NCBI RefSeq assembly: GCF_021168475.1
Contig: NZ_JAJOZT010000001.1
Location: forward strand, 310,001 to 374,000
Origin: Pseudoclavibacter sp. 13-3
GTDB taxonomy: Bacteria; Actinomycetota; Actinomycetes; Actinomycetales; Microbacteriaceae
DNA: 64,000 nt
Direction of reading: 5' to 3'
The notes beneath the pieces were generated by a model. That model had not been told where the DNA came from and ran no database searches. It was given only the letters and a program-made list of their open reading frames with translations. Below, piece by piece: positions 1-8,871 of the stretch. Made by a program: the position numbers and the translations under genes. Position 1 is the stretch's first letter, and each line of letters opens with the position of its first letter.

Positions 1-2
1 GC

Positions 3-1730
3 ACATGGCGGTGGCGACGCTACGTCGACAGCGGGCTGTTCGACAACGACCGACCCGTGCGCGACTTCAGCCCCGAGCAGCGCGAGCTCCTGCTGCACGC
101 GCCGCAGCAGAAGCTGACTGATGCTCCCCCGGCGTGGCATCGCACCGCGCTGTACGAGGGATTGGTTCCGCGCATCCGCCGATCGATCGTGAACAGCAAA
201 GAGGGCGAGCACCACAAAGAGGCACTCGCTGCGATCGTGACCCACCGTGTCTGCCCCGAATGCCACGGTGCGCGGCTCAATCAGAAGTCGCTGAGCTGCC
301 GCATCAACGGGCGCAACATCGCCGAGGTCTCAGCTCTCGACCTGCAGCAGGCGATGACCTTTCTCGGGGGTGTGGACGCTGCGCTGGCGCAAGACGTCGT
401 GCGTGAGCTCACGACCAAGGTGGGGTCTCTGGTCGACATCGGCCTCGACTACCTCACGCTCGACCGTCAGACCGACACTCTCTCAGGCGGCGAGGCCCAG
501 CGCATCAAAATCGCGAAGTTTCTGACGAGTTCGCTCTCAGACCTCGTCTATGTGCTCGACGAGCCGACGGTCGGGCTGCACCCGCACGATGTGCAGTTGG
601 TGACCCACAGCCTCAGAAGACTGCAGAGCGCAGGCAACACCGTGCTGATCGTCGAGCACAACGCGGCGGTGATGGCCATCGCCGACTACATCGTCGAACT
701 CGGTCCGGCGGCCGGCGACGCCGGCGGCGAGGTGACGTTCACCGGCAGCTATCCCGAACTTCTCACCAGCGACACCCTGACGGCGCGCTGGCTGCGGCAG
801 CCGCGCGGCTTTCGCACACCGCGCACGCCCGCGAGCACGCTGAGTCTTGCGCATGTGACCAGGCACAATCTGCACGACGTCAACGTCGAGGTGCCGCTCG
901 GGGTGCTCACGACGGTGACCGGCGTGGCCGGGTCGGGCAAGAGCTCACTGATGGCCGAGGTGCGAGCCCGACTCGCAGACTCTGCAATCGACCTCTCACA
1001 GTCACCTGCCGGGGTGAACATCAGGTCGACGCCCGTGACCTATCTCGACGTCTTGGGCGACATCCGCAAGCGGTTCGCCAAGGCGAGCGGAGCATCCGCC
1101 ACACTCTTCAGCTACAACGGTGGCGGTGCCTGCCCGCTGTGCAAGGGCAAGGGTGTGACGATCACGAACATGGCCTTCATGGATCCAGTGGTGCAGGTCT
1201 GTGAGAAGTGCGGCGGCAGGCGCTACAGCGACGAGGCACTCGCACATCGCTATCACGACCGCACCATCGCCGAGGTTCTGGCCCTGCGCGTCACCCAGGC
1301 GAGCGAGTTCTTCGCCGATGCGCCCGAGATCGCCGACAAGCTGCGCAATGTCGATCGGGTCGGGTTGGGGTATCTCGCCCTCGATCAGGCCCTGACCACG
1401 CTGTCGGGCGGCGAGCTGCAGCGGCTGCGTCTCGCCGTGCAGCTCGGGCGCACCGGCGAAGTTTATCTGCTCGACGAACCGACTGCCGGCCTGCACATGC
1501 AAGACACGCATCGGCTCATCAGCCTGTTCAGCGACCTCGTCGACGCCGGCAACAGCGTGCTGCTGGTCGAGCACAACCTCGAGGTGATGACGAAGAGCGA
1601 CTGGCTGATCGACATCGGCCCTGACGCTGGTGTGTATGGCGGGCAGGTGCTCTTCAGCGGGCCGCCAGAAGAGATTCTGCATGTGCCCGGCTCGCACACG
1701 GCCGAGGCGCTGCGCGACTACGTGGGCTGA
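3..1730 (+). CDS. UvrA-family ABC ATPase, 5' partial
   Basis: Excinuclease subunit A family; the N-terminus lies left of the window and the reading frame is open from base 3. About 575 residues are visible. A zinc-finger half CPECHG lies at about 253-270 and the second module is CPLCKGKG...CEKCGG at about 1130-1220. Two ABC cassettes are recognisable: LSGGEAQRIKIA with VYVLDEPTVGLHPHD near 480-590, then Walker A GVAGSGKSS near 925, LSGGELQRLRLA near 1405 and VYLLDEPTAGLH near 1465. The C-terminal half is compact compared with canonical UvrA of roughly 950 residues, which suggests a short UvrA2-type paralogue. Such paralogues are found in actinobacteria, sometimes linked to resistance to DNA-binding drugs. 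UvrA proteins bind damaged DNA as dimers in the cytoplasm. The family assignment is firm; the choice of UvrA2 over UvrA is inference. Confidence 0.9.
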   Translation, partial: TWRWRRYVDSGLFDNDRPVRDFSPEQRELLLHAPQQKLTDAPPAWHRTALYEGLVPRIRRSIVNSKEGEHHKEALAAIVTHRVCPECHGARLNQKSLSCRINGRNIAEVSALDLQQAMTFLGGVDAALAQDVVRELTTKVGSLVDIGLDYLTLDRQTDTLSGGEAQRIKIAKFLTSSLSDLVYVLDEPTVGLHPHDVQLVTHSLRRLQSAGNTVLIVEHNAAVMAIADYIVELGPAAGDAGGEVTFTGSYPELLTSDTLTARWLRQPRGFRTPRTPASTLSLAHVTRHNLHDVNVEVPLGVLTTVTGVAGSGKSSLMAEVRARLADSAIDLSQSPAGVNIRSTPVTYLDVLGDIRKRFAKASGASATLFSYNGGGACPLCKGKGVTITNMAFMDPVVQVCEKCGGRRYSDEALAHRYHDRTIAEVLALRVTQASEFFADAPEIADKLRNVDRVGLGYLALDQALTTLSGGELQRLRLAVQLGRTGEVYLLDEPTAGLHMQDTHRLISLFSDLVDAGNSVLLVEHNLEVMTKSDWLIDIGPDAGVYGGQVLFSGPPEEILHVPGSHTAEALRDYVG

Positions 1731-1834
1731 ATGGCATGTGGCGGTTGAGCGGCACGGTCGACGGCAGCCGCGCCGGCAGCAGCGCAGGCAGCGCCTCTGT
1801 GACAGGTAGATCGCTCGGCTGCTGACCCGCTCCC

Positions 1835-3061
1835 CTATTCGCAGGCCACGCCGTCGCCGTCACGGTCGAGCTTCGCGGCATACCCGGGCTGGCCGGCGTA
1901 CAGCGGCGCCTTGCCCGCAGCGCGCACAGCCGCGCAGTTCTTGTACGTCACCGCACCGCCCGACGAGCTGCCCGACGAGCCGTTCGAGCCGCTGCCCGAG
2001 CTGCCGACGAAGCCGCGAGACTGGCTGCTGCTGCTGTCGCTGCCACTGTTCGACTGCGGCGCGGGTGCCGGAGCCGCAGCCGAGCTCGACGAGGGGCTCG
2101 ATCCCGACGCCGCACCGGCCGACGCCGACGCTGCGGGCGCGGCCGAGGCATCCGACAGGGCGCTCACATATGCGGGCTGCTCGGGGCACGTGTCGAGAAT
2201 GCGGCCGATGGCCTCTTTCTCGGGCGGCGTCACCCACAGCGCGTAGGCGGCCTTGACCGAGACCTGCCGGGCGACATACTCGCAGCGGTAGCCCTTGCGC
2301 GGCGGCAGCCAGGTCGCGGCGTCGCCGTCGCTCTTCTGCTGGTTCGTCGGGCCGTCGACGGCCTGCAGATTCAGCGGATCGTTCGCCAGCCGCTCCCGCT
2401 GCTCGGCCGAGATCTGCTGCGCGCCGGTCTGCCAGGCGTTCGACAGGGCGACCATGTGGTCGATCTGCACGGCGTTCGAGGTGTCGTTTCCGCGCACGAA
2501 GCCGATAGTCTTGCCGGTGTAGACGTCGTCGAGCGTGCCCGAGACCACTTTGCAGGGCCCGCTCTTCGTCACGTCGGTGAGATCGCGCGCAAGTATGTCA
2601 TTGCGCGCGTCGCAGCCGTTGCGGTCGGGGTCTTTCCAGCCCGTGCCGAACTGGTCGCGGGCGTAGCCGGTCTTGGGCGCGCGGCCCTTCACCGGCAGGC
2701 TGTCGAGCACGGCGCGTGCGGTGGATGCCACCTCGGCTCCCCCGCCCGGCTGCCCGCTGGTCGCGGTGTCGGCTGTGTCGGTGCTGCTGTCGTCGGCGCT
2801 GTCGCTCGCCGTGGCTTCAGCGGATGGCGAAGCACTGGCGATCTCGGCATTGGACATCTGGGTGGCCTGTTTGGAGGCCGAGGTCGGGTTGACTGCGACG
2901 CCGACGATGCCTGCGATCAGGGCAATCACGGCGATTGCTCCCACGACTGAGCCGGTGATGACCGTGGCCTTCGGTGAGCGCCGGTAGGCCCGGCGAACCA
3001 GCCAGAACAGCCCTGTGCACACGGCGACGATGATGGCGACGAAGAGTTTGACGACTTTCAT
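1835..3061 (-). CDS. Membrane-anchored DUF1524 HNH nuclease with Excalibur tail
   Basis: 408 residues. The N-terminus has two hydrophobic stretches (residues about 3-21 and 33-58), so the protein is probably anchored with its nuclease outside the membrane. A Ser/Asp/Thr-rich linker follows. The DUF1524 (GmrSD C-terminal type) HNH core is at about 125-275, with IDHMVALSNAW and DPLNLQAVDGPTNQQKSDGD supplying the His and Asn residues typical of this family. A low-complexity Ser/Ala/Gly linker then leads to a C-terminal Excalibur domain ending in LDRDGDGVACE, a predicted calcium-binding loop. Proteins of this architecture are common in actinobacteria as secreted or surface nucleases; a role in degrading extracellular DNA is inferred. 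The start is the first Met of the signal/anchor segment. It stands alone, with no evident operon partner. Confidence 0.85.
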   Translation of the reverse strand: MKVVKLFVAIIVAVCTGLFWLVRRAYRRSPKATVITGSVVGAIAVIALIAGIVGVAVNPTSASKQATQMSNAEIASASPSAEATASDSADDSSTDTADTATSGQPGGGAEVASTARAVLDSLPVKGRAPKTGYARDQFGTGWKDPDRNGCDARNDILARDLTDVTKSGPCKVVSGTLDDVYTGKTIGFVRGNDTSNAVQIDHMVALSNAWQTGAQQISAEQRERLANDPLNLQAVDGPTNQQKSDGDAATWLPPRKGYRCEYVARQVSVKAAYALWVTPPEKEAIGRILDTCPEQPAYVSALSDASAAPAASASAGAASGSSPSSSSAAAPAPAPQSNSGSDSSSSQSRGFVGSSGSGSNGSSGSSSGGAVTYKNCAAVRAAGKAPLYAGQPGYAAKLDRDGDGVACE

Positions 3062-3230
3062 GACCAGATGACTCTACTGCGTGGGGTGCATGGCTGCTTC
3101 GTCTACTCGCTGGAAGGCCGCCCAGTGTCGCTCGCAGGAGAGCCCACGTCAGGCGGACAGACAAGCAGGAGGCGACTCGGCCGAGCCTGAGCGGCTTCCA
3201 TCGGCTCCCCTCAGCTGAAGGCGCCCCGCA

Positions 3231-5771
3231 TCATCTGCAGGCTGGCTCGGCGAAGCTGACGTCGTCGCCATGGCGCACAGTCGCAACGTGCGCAATGCGC
3301 ATCTCGTGCCTTATGCGAACGAGGCTCTCATCTTGCATAGACTGCGACTCACGACGCCAAGTTGCGAGGTACTTGTTGATGATCTGCCGCACGCGTTCAC
3401 GAGTCAGACCAACGAGGGCACCAATCGCGTCATATGTCATCTCTTCACCGGTTAGGAAACCGAAACGGGCACTGATGATCTTCGCATCACGGCGCGGCAC
3501 TGTGCTCAAGAGCCTCTGCGCACAAAAGCGAAGGTCTGCTCGAAGCAAAGCTGCGTACAGCGGCTCCGAACTCGATTTCATGGTGTCTGATATCGCTCCA
3601 AGAAACACACGGTCACCATCCTTCAGCCAGACTGGCGAGTCAAGCGAGATGACCGAGTAGTCATATCCCATAGTCTCTGCCAGTTCGTCCGCAGTCGACT
3701 CCGTGGACGCAGCAAGCGCATCCACTGTCTCGTCATGGGTTGCCGTACCCTCACGCACACGCTGTGCCAGGGACGGCTCCAGACGACCGTCTTCCTCAGA
3801 TACTGAACATTCCAACGTACGCAGCGAGGCACGTATGCGAGACAACTTCTCGACCATGTGCACAGGCAGGCGAATAGTTCGGGACTGATCGGCGAGGGCA
3901 CGGGTAATCCCCTGTCTAATCCACCAAGTCGCGTAGGTCGAGAACTTGTTCCCCATGCCAGCATCGAACTTCTGCACAGCTCGCATGAGACCAATGTTGC
4001 CTTCGTGAATGATGTCCATGAAGTCGATCCCTGGTTTGGTTCCCCCGACGTATCGTTTCGCGATGCTCACGACAAGTCGAAGATTGGCTGTGAACAGCTG
4101 CTCCGACGACCTCTGGCCAACGCGACGAGCTCGCTCCAATCGTCTCCGCTCCATCCGGGTTGCATAGATGCCTTCCGTCAAAGCGGATTCCGCGGCATCA
4201 CCCGCTTCTCGCAACTTCCCCAATCGCTTCTCTTCATCACCGTCGATCAGTGGAAAGTGGGCTATGCGCTGCAAATAGTCATGTACGATATCTGCCGTCA
4301 GCGGTACGTCTGAGAGCTGCTCCGACGGTTCTGCATCGGCCCAAATCTCTTCCGCGATTCTCGCTGTGCGGTCCAAATCGGGATCAGACACTGTGTTAGG
4401 GGGGAATGCGCGCTGCCCCTCAACGTCTTCAGAGGGTCGAGCCAGGAATTCAGCAAGAGCAGGGTCATGGGCGTCGCTGCACATGAGCAGACGCCTGGTG
4501 TATTGCAACACGTCGTTGAGATGTTCGTCGCCAGCAACATGAGGGTCTTCCACTGTATCGCGGGCGTACAGCACTACAAATCGCCCCTGACGGCCATCTG
4601 CTTTGCGTCGAATGACGCGTCCGAGCCGCTGCACCATTTGACGACGGCTTCGATTGGCCGCGAGCACGATGCCTAAGTCAGCCTCAGGCACATCGATGCC
4701 TTCATCGAGCACACGAGGGGCGGCAAGAACGTTCACTTCTCGATCACGAAATCGTCTGAGGCCTTCGACACGATCACTGCGCGAGACTCCGCTGTAGACC
4801 GCGACCGCGCGCTGTCCGCAATCAGAGAGCCGTTCAACAGCGCGTTCTGCGGCTTCTTTGGTCTGAGTGAAGACAAGCGTGCCCTGTGCCGCGGCAACTC
4901 CAGGAGCCAACGCATTCAATGCCTCCACCTTGCACCGGGCATCGGCGAGCAGGTGGCGACGTTGAGCGAGCAGTGCCACGTAGCGTCGGGCGAGAGTGCG
5001 ACGCGGGCTTTCGTCCTGCTCTGCCGACCACGCGGTAACAAGTTTCAGAAAGACACGGAATGAAACGCTTTCACGGTTCTCCGATTTCTCGTGCACGTAG
5101 CCGCTTAGGGATCGCCGGGTCTCTCTGATCCGTTCGCTCAGATGATCGTAGTCAGCACGTTGGTCGGGACTAAGCTCGACAGCGACGAGTGCAATGTCGA
5201 ACTCTGCAATGACGCGCTCTTGCAAAGCCTGGTCATACCAGAGCTGATAGACAATGCCGCCGAAATACTCATCAAGCACGGTGACATCGCGTCCGTCTTC
5301 TCGCGCATACGTCGCGGTGAGCCCCAGACGCCAATCGAGGCTGTCGCTCAATGCCGCAGAGAATGCATCTGCAGCGTAACGATGACACTCATCAGCGATC
5401 AACAGTCCTCCACGACCGAAGACGAGGCGCACTCGGCTTGCTGCGTGAGAGGCTTTGGCCACGCTGTGGACCACACCCACGAGCACATCGCAGGTGGACA
5501 AACTGTCGTCACCACCGCCGCCAAGACGACCTGCAGCTGACCACGGCATGGCTGAGCGAATCGACCGTATCCACTGCTCTTGAAGCTCGATCGTCGGTAC
5601 CACGACGATCACCTTGCGCCCTTCTTTGAGCGCTTCTTGTGCCGCCAGCAGGCCCACCATTGTCTTGCCGGCGCCGGTGACTGCCTCGACGACGCCACAG
5701 TGTCGGCGTTTCCGCCACGCGGCCAGCGCCTTCTTCTGCCATTCGAAGACGCTGATTCGGCCCTCAGACAT
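3231..5771 (-). CDS. SF2 helicase fused to a complete sigma-70 factor
   Basis: 846 residues in one uninterrupted frame. The N-terminal half is an SF2 helicase/translocase of XPB/ResIII type: Q-like motif FEWQKKALAAW (9-19), Walker A TGAGKT (about 32), DECH box LLIADECHRY (about 123), LTAT (about 151), GTLVFTQTKEAAERA (about 290) and motif VI QRLGRVIRRK (about 385). After a linker at about 430-495 comes a full sigma-70: region 1.2 DYLQRIAHFPLIDGDEEKRL (about 500), region 2 NLRLVVSIAKRYVG and KFSTYATWWIRQGITRALAD (about 570-640), region 3 (about 690-740) and a region 4 helix-turn-helix TYDAIGALVGLTRERVRQII (about 790). Region 2.4 is close to that of housekeeping sigma factors, so core binding and -10 recognition look intact. 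A strong Shine-Dalgarno AGGGGG precedes the ATG. A protein that pumps DNA and also directs RNA polymerase is inferred; its biological role is unknown to me. Confidence 0.88.
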   Translation of the reverse strand: MSEGRISVFEWQKKALAAWRKRRHCGVVEAVTGAGKTMVGLLAAQEALKEGRKVIVVVPTIELQEQWIRSIRSAMPWSAAGRLGGGGDDSLSTCDVLVGVVHSVAKASHAASRVRLVFGRGGLLIADECHRYAADAFSAALSDSLDWRLGLTATYAREDGRDVTVLDEYFGGIVYQLWYDQALQERVIAEFDIALVAVELSPDQRADYDHLSERIRETRRSLSGYVHEKSENRESVSFRVFLKLVTAWSAEQDESPRRTLARRYVALLAQRRHLLADARCKVEALNALAPGVAAAQGTLVFTQTKEAAERAVERLSDCGQRAVAVYSGVSRSDRVEGLRRFRDREVNVLAAPRVLDEGIDVPEADLGIVLAANRSRRQMVQRLGRVIRRKADGRQGRFVVLYARDTVEDPHVAGDEHLNDVLQYTRRLLMCSDAHDPALAEFLARPSEDVEGQRAFPPNTVSDPDLDRTARIAEEIWADAEPSEQLSDVPLTADIVHDYLQRIAHFPLIDGDEEKRLGKLREAGDAAESALTEGIYATRMERRRLERARRVGQRSSEQLFTANLRLVVSIAKRYVGGTKPGIDFMDIIHEGNIGLMRAVQKFDAGMGNKFSTYATWWIRQGITRALADQSRTIRLPVHMVEKLSRIRASLRTLECSVSEEDGRLEPSLAQRVREGTATHDETVDALAASTESTADELAETMGYDYSVISLDSPVWLKDGDRVFLGAISDTMKSSSEPLYAALLRADLRFCAQRLLSTVPRRDAKIISARFGFLTGEEMTYDAIGALVGLTRERVRQIINKYLATWRRESQSMQDESLVRIRHEMRIAHVATVRHGDDVSFAEPACR

Positions 5772-6079
5772 GATCCATCCCCCTACAAGCAGTCATCCCA
5801 CCCGCGGAAAGCTGGCGGCCCGCTCAGCCTAGATGACACCACCGACACGGCGCGCTCCACCCTCGCCAGAGAGTGATTAGATTTGGATGAGACGCCGCAA
5901 CTTCATATACCGGTGCTTCAGCCCGCTGCTGCCAGCGCGAGCACGGCATCTGTCAACACTTGTGATTGCGCTAGGCAGCCGGTGGATGACCCGAAAAGCG
6001 CTCGGAATGGCTTGACCAATCTCGCACGTGGAATCAGCAGGGGCATTCAAATCCACCGTGTGCACGACCGGCCTCTGGC
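5772..6079. other. Intergenic stretch without a gene
   Basis: No ORF here has a credible start, ribosome-binding site or recognisable product. The left part must hold the promoter of the helicase-sigma gene, which reads leftwards; I see no convincing -35/-10 pair. Confidence 0.5.
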
Positions 6080-6104
6080 TTTCGAGCCGCTCGGCGGCTC
6101 GAAA
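6080..6104 (-). terminator. Hairpin terminator candidate after the 399-residue gene
   Basis: An 11-base perfect inverted repeat (tttcgagccgc / gcggctcgaaa) with a 3-base loop starts 9 bases beyond the stop codon of the - strand gene at 6114. There is no long T run, as is usual in GC-rich actinobacteria. Confidence 0.6.
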
Positions 6105-6113
6105 TGGCAACGG

Positions 6114-7313
6114 TCACACAGTGATCAGGCTCTGGTCTGTCACAAAGGCGTGTTCTCCGGCGTCGTCTTTCCAGGCGACAAGCGTCGGTGAGTCTACGGT
6201 GCTCTTAGGATTGTCCAACGCCCGTCGGGTCTCTTTGGCCGATTCGATCAGTGAGAGGTATTCCGACATGCTCGCCCGTTCGCTCTCCATGGTCGCCGCA
6301 TAAGCGGCGCGGCGCTTATCGAGCTCTTTCTCAGTGGCAAGACCTCGCCGCGTCCTGCGCTCAGCCCAACTCATGTCCGTAAGCTCCTTCTCGAGACTGT
6401 CCATGTCGGCTTTGAAACGACGCGAGCGATCCTGGAGGCTCTTCCAGAACACGATTCCGTCATCGATGACGGTTTTCAGGCGTTCCACTGATCGTCCGAC
6501 CGACTTGGGATTCTCCTGCATGTCGACGCACACGCGAAGGTAGGAGATCCGCAGCCCTAAAAAGGAGGCGAGCATCGCGCAGTCTGCATCGTAGTTGCTC
6601 TGTCGAACGTCCGTCACATCGTCCGAGAGCGTCACGTCGTTGGTGTCGACGAGTTGTCGGAATCGGACGGACAGGGCACCAGCGTCACGCTCTGCGAATG
6701 CGAGGCGCATCAGCATGTCATGGGAGAAGACTCCCTCTAGTTTGTACTGCTCGTAGACGTCGTCGACGATCTGGCATGCAGCGAGGAGCTCACCCGCATG
6801 CGTCGCCTCGATTCGAGCCATGATCGTGTCCAGAGCGTTCCTGATTGAGTCGAGCTTTCGATCCATCTGCTTGAACTGCTGCATCATGACCGCGGTATTG
6901 AGTGCCTGAACAGCGAGAATCGGTGCAACCGTCGGCAGGATGCTCGCAATCGGAATGAACGGCGCCTGCGCAACGATGCCTCCGGCGCCCATGACTGCGC
7001 TGCCGACACCGTTGCCCAGTGTCATGAGCGTCGCAGGATTCGCAGTGGCCATGAAGAGAGTCGAGGAGAAGGCGGCTGACAGCGCAGTAGCGCCAGTGGC
7101 TGCTCCGGCGACGGCCAGTGACATGGCCCCCTGAGGTGAGACGGCCCTGGCATCCGACAGATAGCTCCCTGATGTCAGATAGGCCGTCTGAAGACTCGAG
7201 ATCATCCGTTCACGCAGGGCGCCATTGAACTCGAAGATCGCGAGTTCTTCTCCGTCTCGGCCGAAGCGCCGTACAGCGACCTCCTGCGGCTGCTCTTCTG
7301 CAGTTACATCCAT
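6114..7313 (-). CDS. Unknown protein with Gly/Ala-rich hydrophobic segment and helical tail
   Basis: 399 residues; I do not recognise the family. Residues about 1-45 are polar. Residues about 60-145 are strikingly rich in Gly, Ala, Ser, Thr and Pro with long apolar runs (for example AVAGAATGATALSAAFSSTL and PIASILPTVAPILAVQALNT) that could form one or more membrane hairpins. There follows a heptad-like charged region, MDRKLDSIRNALDTIMARIE (about 150-170). The rest is mostly predicted helix, including a Lys/Arg/Glu-rich coiled-coil-like part at about 310-360 and a short C-terminal strand-like end. An apolar hairpin beside long amphipathic helices is the general plan of alpha-helical pore formers, so a membrane-acting effector is possible but only inferred. 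No signal peptide is apparent. A hairpin terminator follows. Confidence 0.75.
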   Translation of the reverse strand: MDVTAEEQPQEVAVRRFGRDGEELAIFEFNGALRERMISSLQTAYLTSGSYLSDARAVSPQGAMSLAVAGAATGATALSAAFSSTLFMATANPATLMTLGNGVGSAVMGAGGIVAQAPFIPIASILPTVAPILAVQALNTAVMMQQFKQMDRKLDSIRNALDTIMARIEATHAGELLAACQIVDDVYEQYKLEGVFSHDMLMRLAFAERDAGALSVRFRQLVDTNDVTLSDDVTDVRQSNYDADCAMLASFLGLRISYLRVCVDMQENPKSVGRSVERLKTVIDDGIVFWKSLQDRSRRFKADMDSLEKELTDMSWAERRTRRGLATEKELDKRRAAYAATMESERASMSEYLSLIESAKETRRALDNPKSTVDSPTLVAWKDDAGEHAFVTDQSLITV

Positions 7314-7521
7314 CGTTCTCCATTCCTCCCGGGAAACGCGGCTTCCCGGTCTCGCCGTTCAATCCACCAGGCGTCCAGGCGGTGATCAAGGCATCTTCTG
7401 TGTCAGTGTAGGAGCGATCTGGTGAGGGCAGACGCGAGCGGCCCTCTTCCATTCTTTCCGCCGACAGCGTCCCCACGAATGGGTCTCACGTGACCTGCAG
7501 GACTTCCGCAGCCAGCCAGCA

Positions 7522-7977
7522 CTACTTGCGCTTCAGATGAGCAGTCTTGGTCACGCCGAGAGCGCTCACCTCGTAACTCAGAACGCCATTGTCGTAAGTG
7601 AACGACTTCTTGGCGTCAGAAGAGGCCAACAGCGCATTCTTCGTCTTCTCAGTGTTGTTCGTGGAATCCCAGTGATATTCATCGTCAGTGGTAGTCGGCG
7701 CGACGAAGCTGCCCGACCAGTAAAGAGCACGAGTGCCATCAGACTGTTCCCAGTTGATCTCAATGGTCGTGTCGGTGATCGTGGCGCTCTGCATCATGGT
7801 CGTCGTGCCGGAGTCAGCCTCCACCCACTCTCCGGTCAACGTGAGTGGTGCCTTCGACTCAGCGGCGGTCGGGCCGTCGTTCGAGCCGGTTCCAGATGGC
7901 GAGGTGCAGCCGACCAGGCTCAAACCTGCGACGCCTGTCGCGACGACGAGAGCGATGGCGGCGATTCGGTGTTTCAC
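7522..7977 (-). CDS. Small secreted lipoprotein of unknown function
   Basis: 151 residues beginning at GTG, preceded by a GGGGGAAC ribosome-binding site. The N-terminus is a lipoprotein signal: charged MKHR, an apolar core, then the lipobox LVGC with the acylated Cys at residue 24, followed by a Gly/Ser/Thr-rich spacer. The mature part (about 45-151) reads as alternating strands (LTGEWVEADSGTTTMMQSAT, TIEINWEQSDGTRALYWSGS), so a small beta-sandwich or lipocalin-like fold on the outer face of the membrane is plausible. No catalytic motif is visible. It stands alone between the 399-residue gene and the HD remnant. Confidence 0.8.
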   Translation of the reverse strand: MKHRIAAIALVVATGVAGLSLVGCTSPSGTGSNDGPTAAESKAPLTLTGEWVEADSGTTTMMQSATITDTTIEINWEQSDGTRALYWSGSFVAPTTTDDEYHWDSTNNTEKTKNALLASSDAKKSFTYDNGVLSYEVSALGVTKTAHLKRK

Positions 7978-8220
7978 TTGTTCCCCCTGATTGTCCAGTC
8001 GGCTGCACAGTGCAGCGACTCCCGTTCGAGACTAGCAACGTTCGCGTCTCCAGTCGTGAACATCGGTATGGCGACAGACGCTCTGCAAGTACTTCAGCCA
8101 TGCACTGCCCGCTTCCCCTCTGCGTTGGATCCTGGTCGCAACGTCTGGGCTCGCTCTTCACCCAAGCAGACAGCAGCGACAAAGATCTTGACGACTTCCA
8201 GGCCCAGATGGCTTCGCTGA

Positions 8221-8610
8221 GCTTGCGGCTTCGACCTCTGGGCGCAACGACGGTGTCAGCAGGCGTGGAACCATCTCCGGTGTGCGCGTGTTGACGACGA
8301 CGTCTACGGGGGCGCAATAGTCTGCATACAGCAGAGCATTCTGCGCGACGTGCTCGAAGACCATCCAGAGTTTCGGGGTCGGCTCGAAGCAGAGTTCCCG
8401 GAGCTCATCCCCTCACTCGAGATCGACAGCCGGCGGCCAGACGAGACGTATGACGAGTTCATCGACCGAGTTATCGCCTCGAATGATCACGTTGCCATCA
8501 CGGTGAAGCTCGCCGACATGACGTCGAACCTGACGAACAATCCGCCTGAGCGCCTGCGGGAGCGCTACGAGCGCAATATCGGTGGGCTGCGTGAGAGTGC
8601 TCTGCGCTGA
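8221..8610 (+). pseudogene. C-terminal remnant of an HD-domain phosphohydrolase
   Basis: The last 86-95 codons match the C-terminal part of HD-superfamily (p)ppGpp-hydrolase-like proteins. ILRDVLEDHPEF looks like the LLHDVLEDT motif, SRRPDETYDEFIDRV resembles the conserved R-x-x-ETYxxYI segment, and ITVKLADMTSNLTNNPPERL is the VKLADxxxN motif. The frame is open upstream to a stop at 8218, but the N-terminal half, which should carry the first metal-binding His, is absent, and the His of the HD pair appears as Arg. A GTG at 8350 could start an 86-residue peptide. I take it as a decayed remnant. Confidence 0.45.
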
Positions 8611-8871
8611 CACCCCCATCGATCGCAAGCCCTCAACGTCATGCAGCCGGCCCGTGGCCGCCGCAGCAGCCGGGCCGTTGACAGACCGGCACACCACCAG
8701 TCAGGCCGCAGAGTTTCGATGACACGCAACGGGCTTGGTGTATGGAGTCGATGGTGACTGGCAGAATCATTGAGGAAGAATACCGCGCACAACCAGCCAG
8801 ACGTCCAGTCATACGCCGTTCTGAGCATCGGTGTGATTCCTCAAGAGCAATGGAACGTGAGGAGCGGAATT

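Noticed and set aside
1911-2950. Open frames on the + strand over the HNH-Excalibur gene
   Set aside because: Antisense of low-complexity linkers; no start signals.
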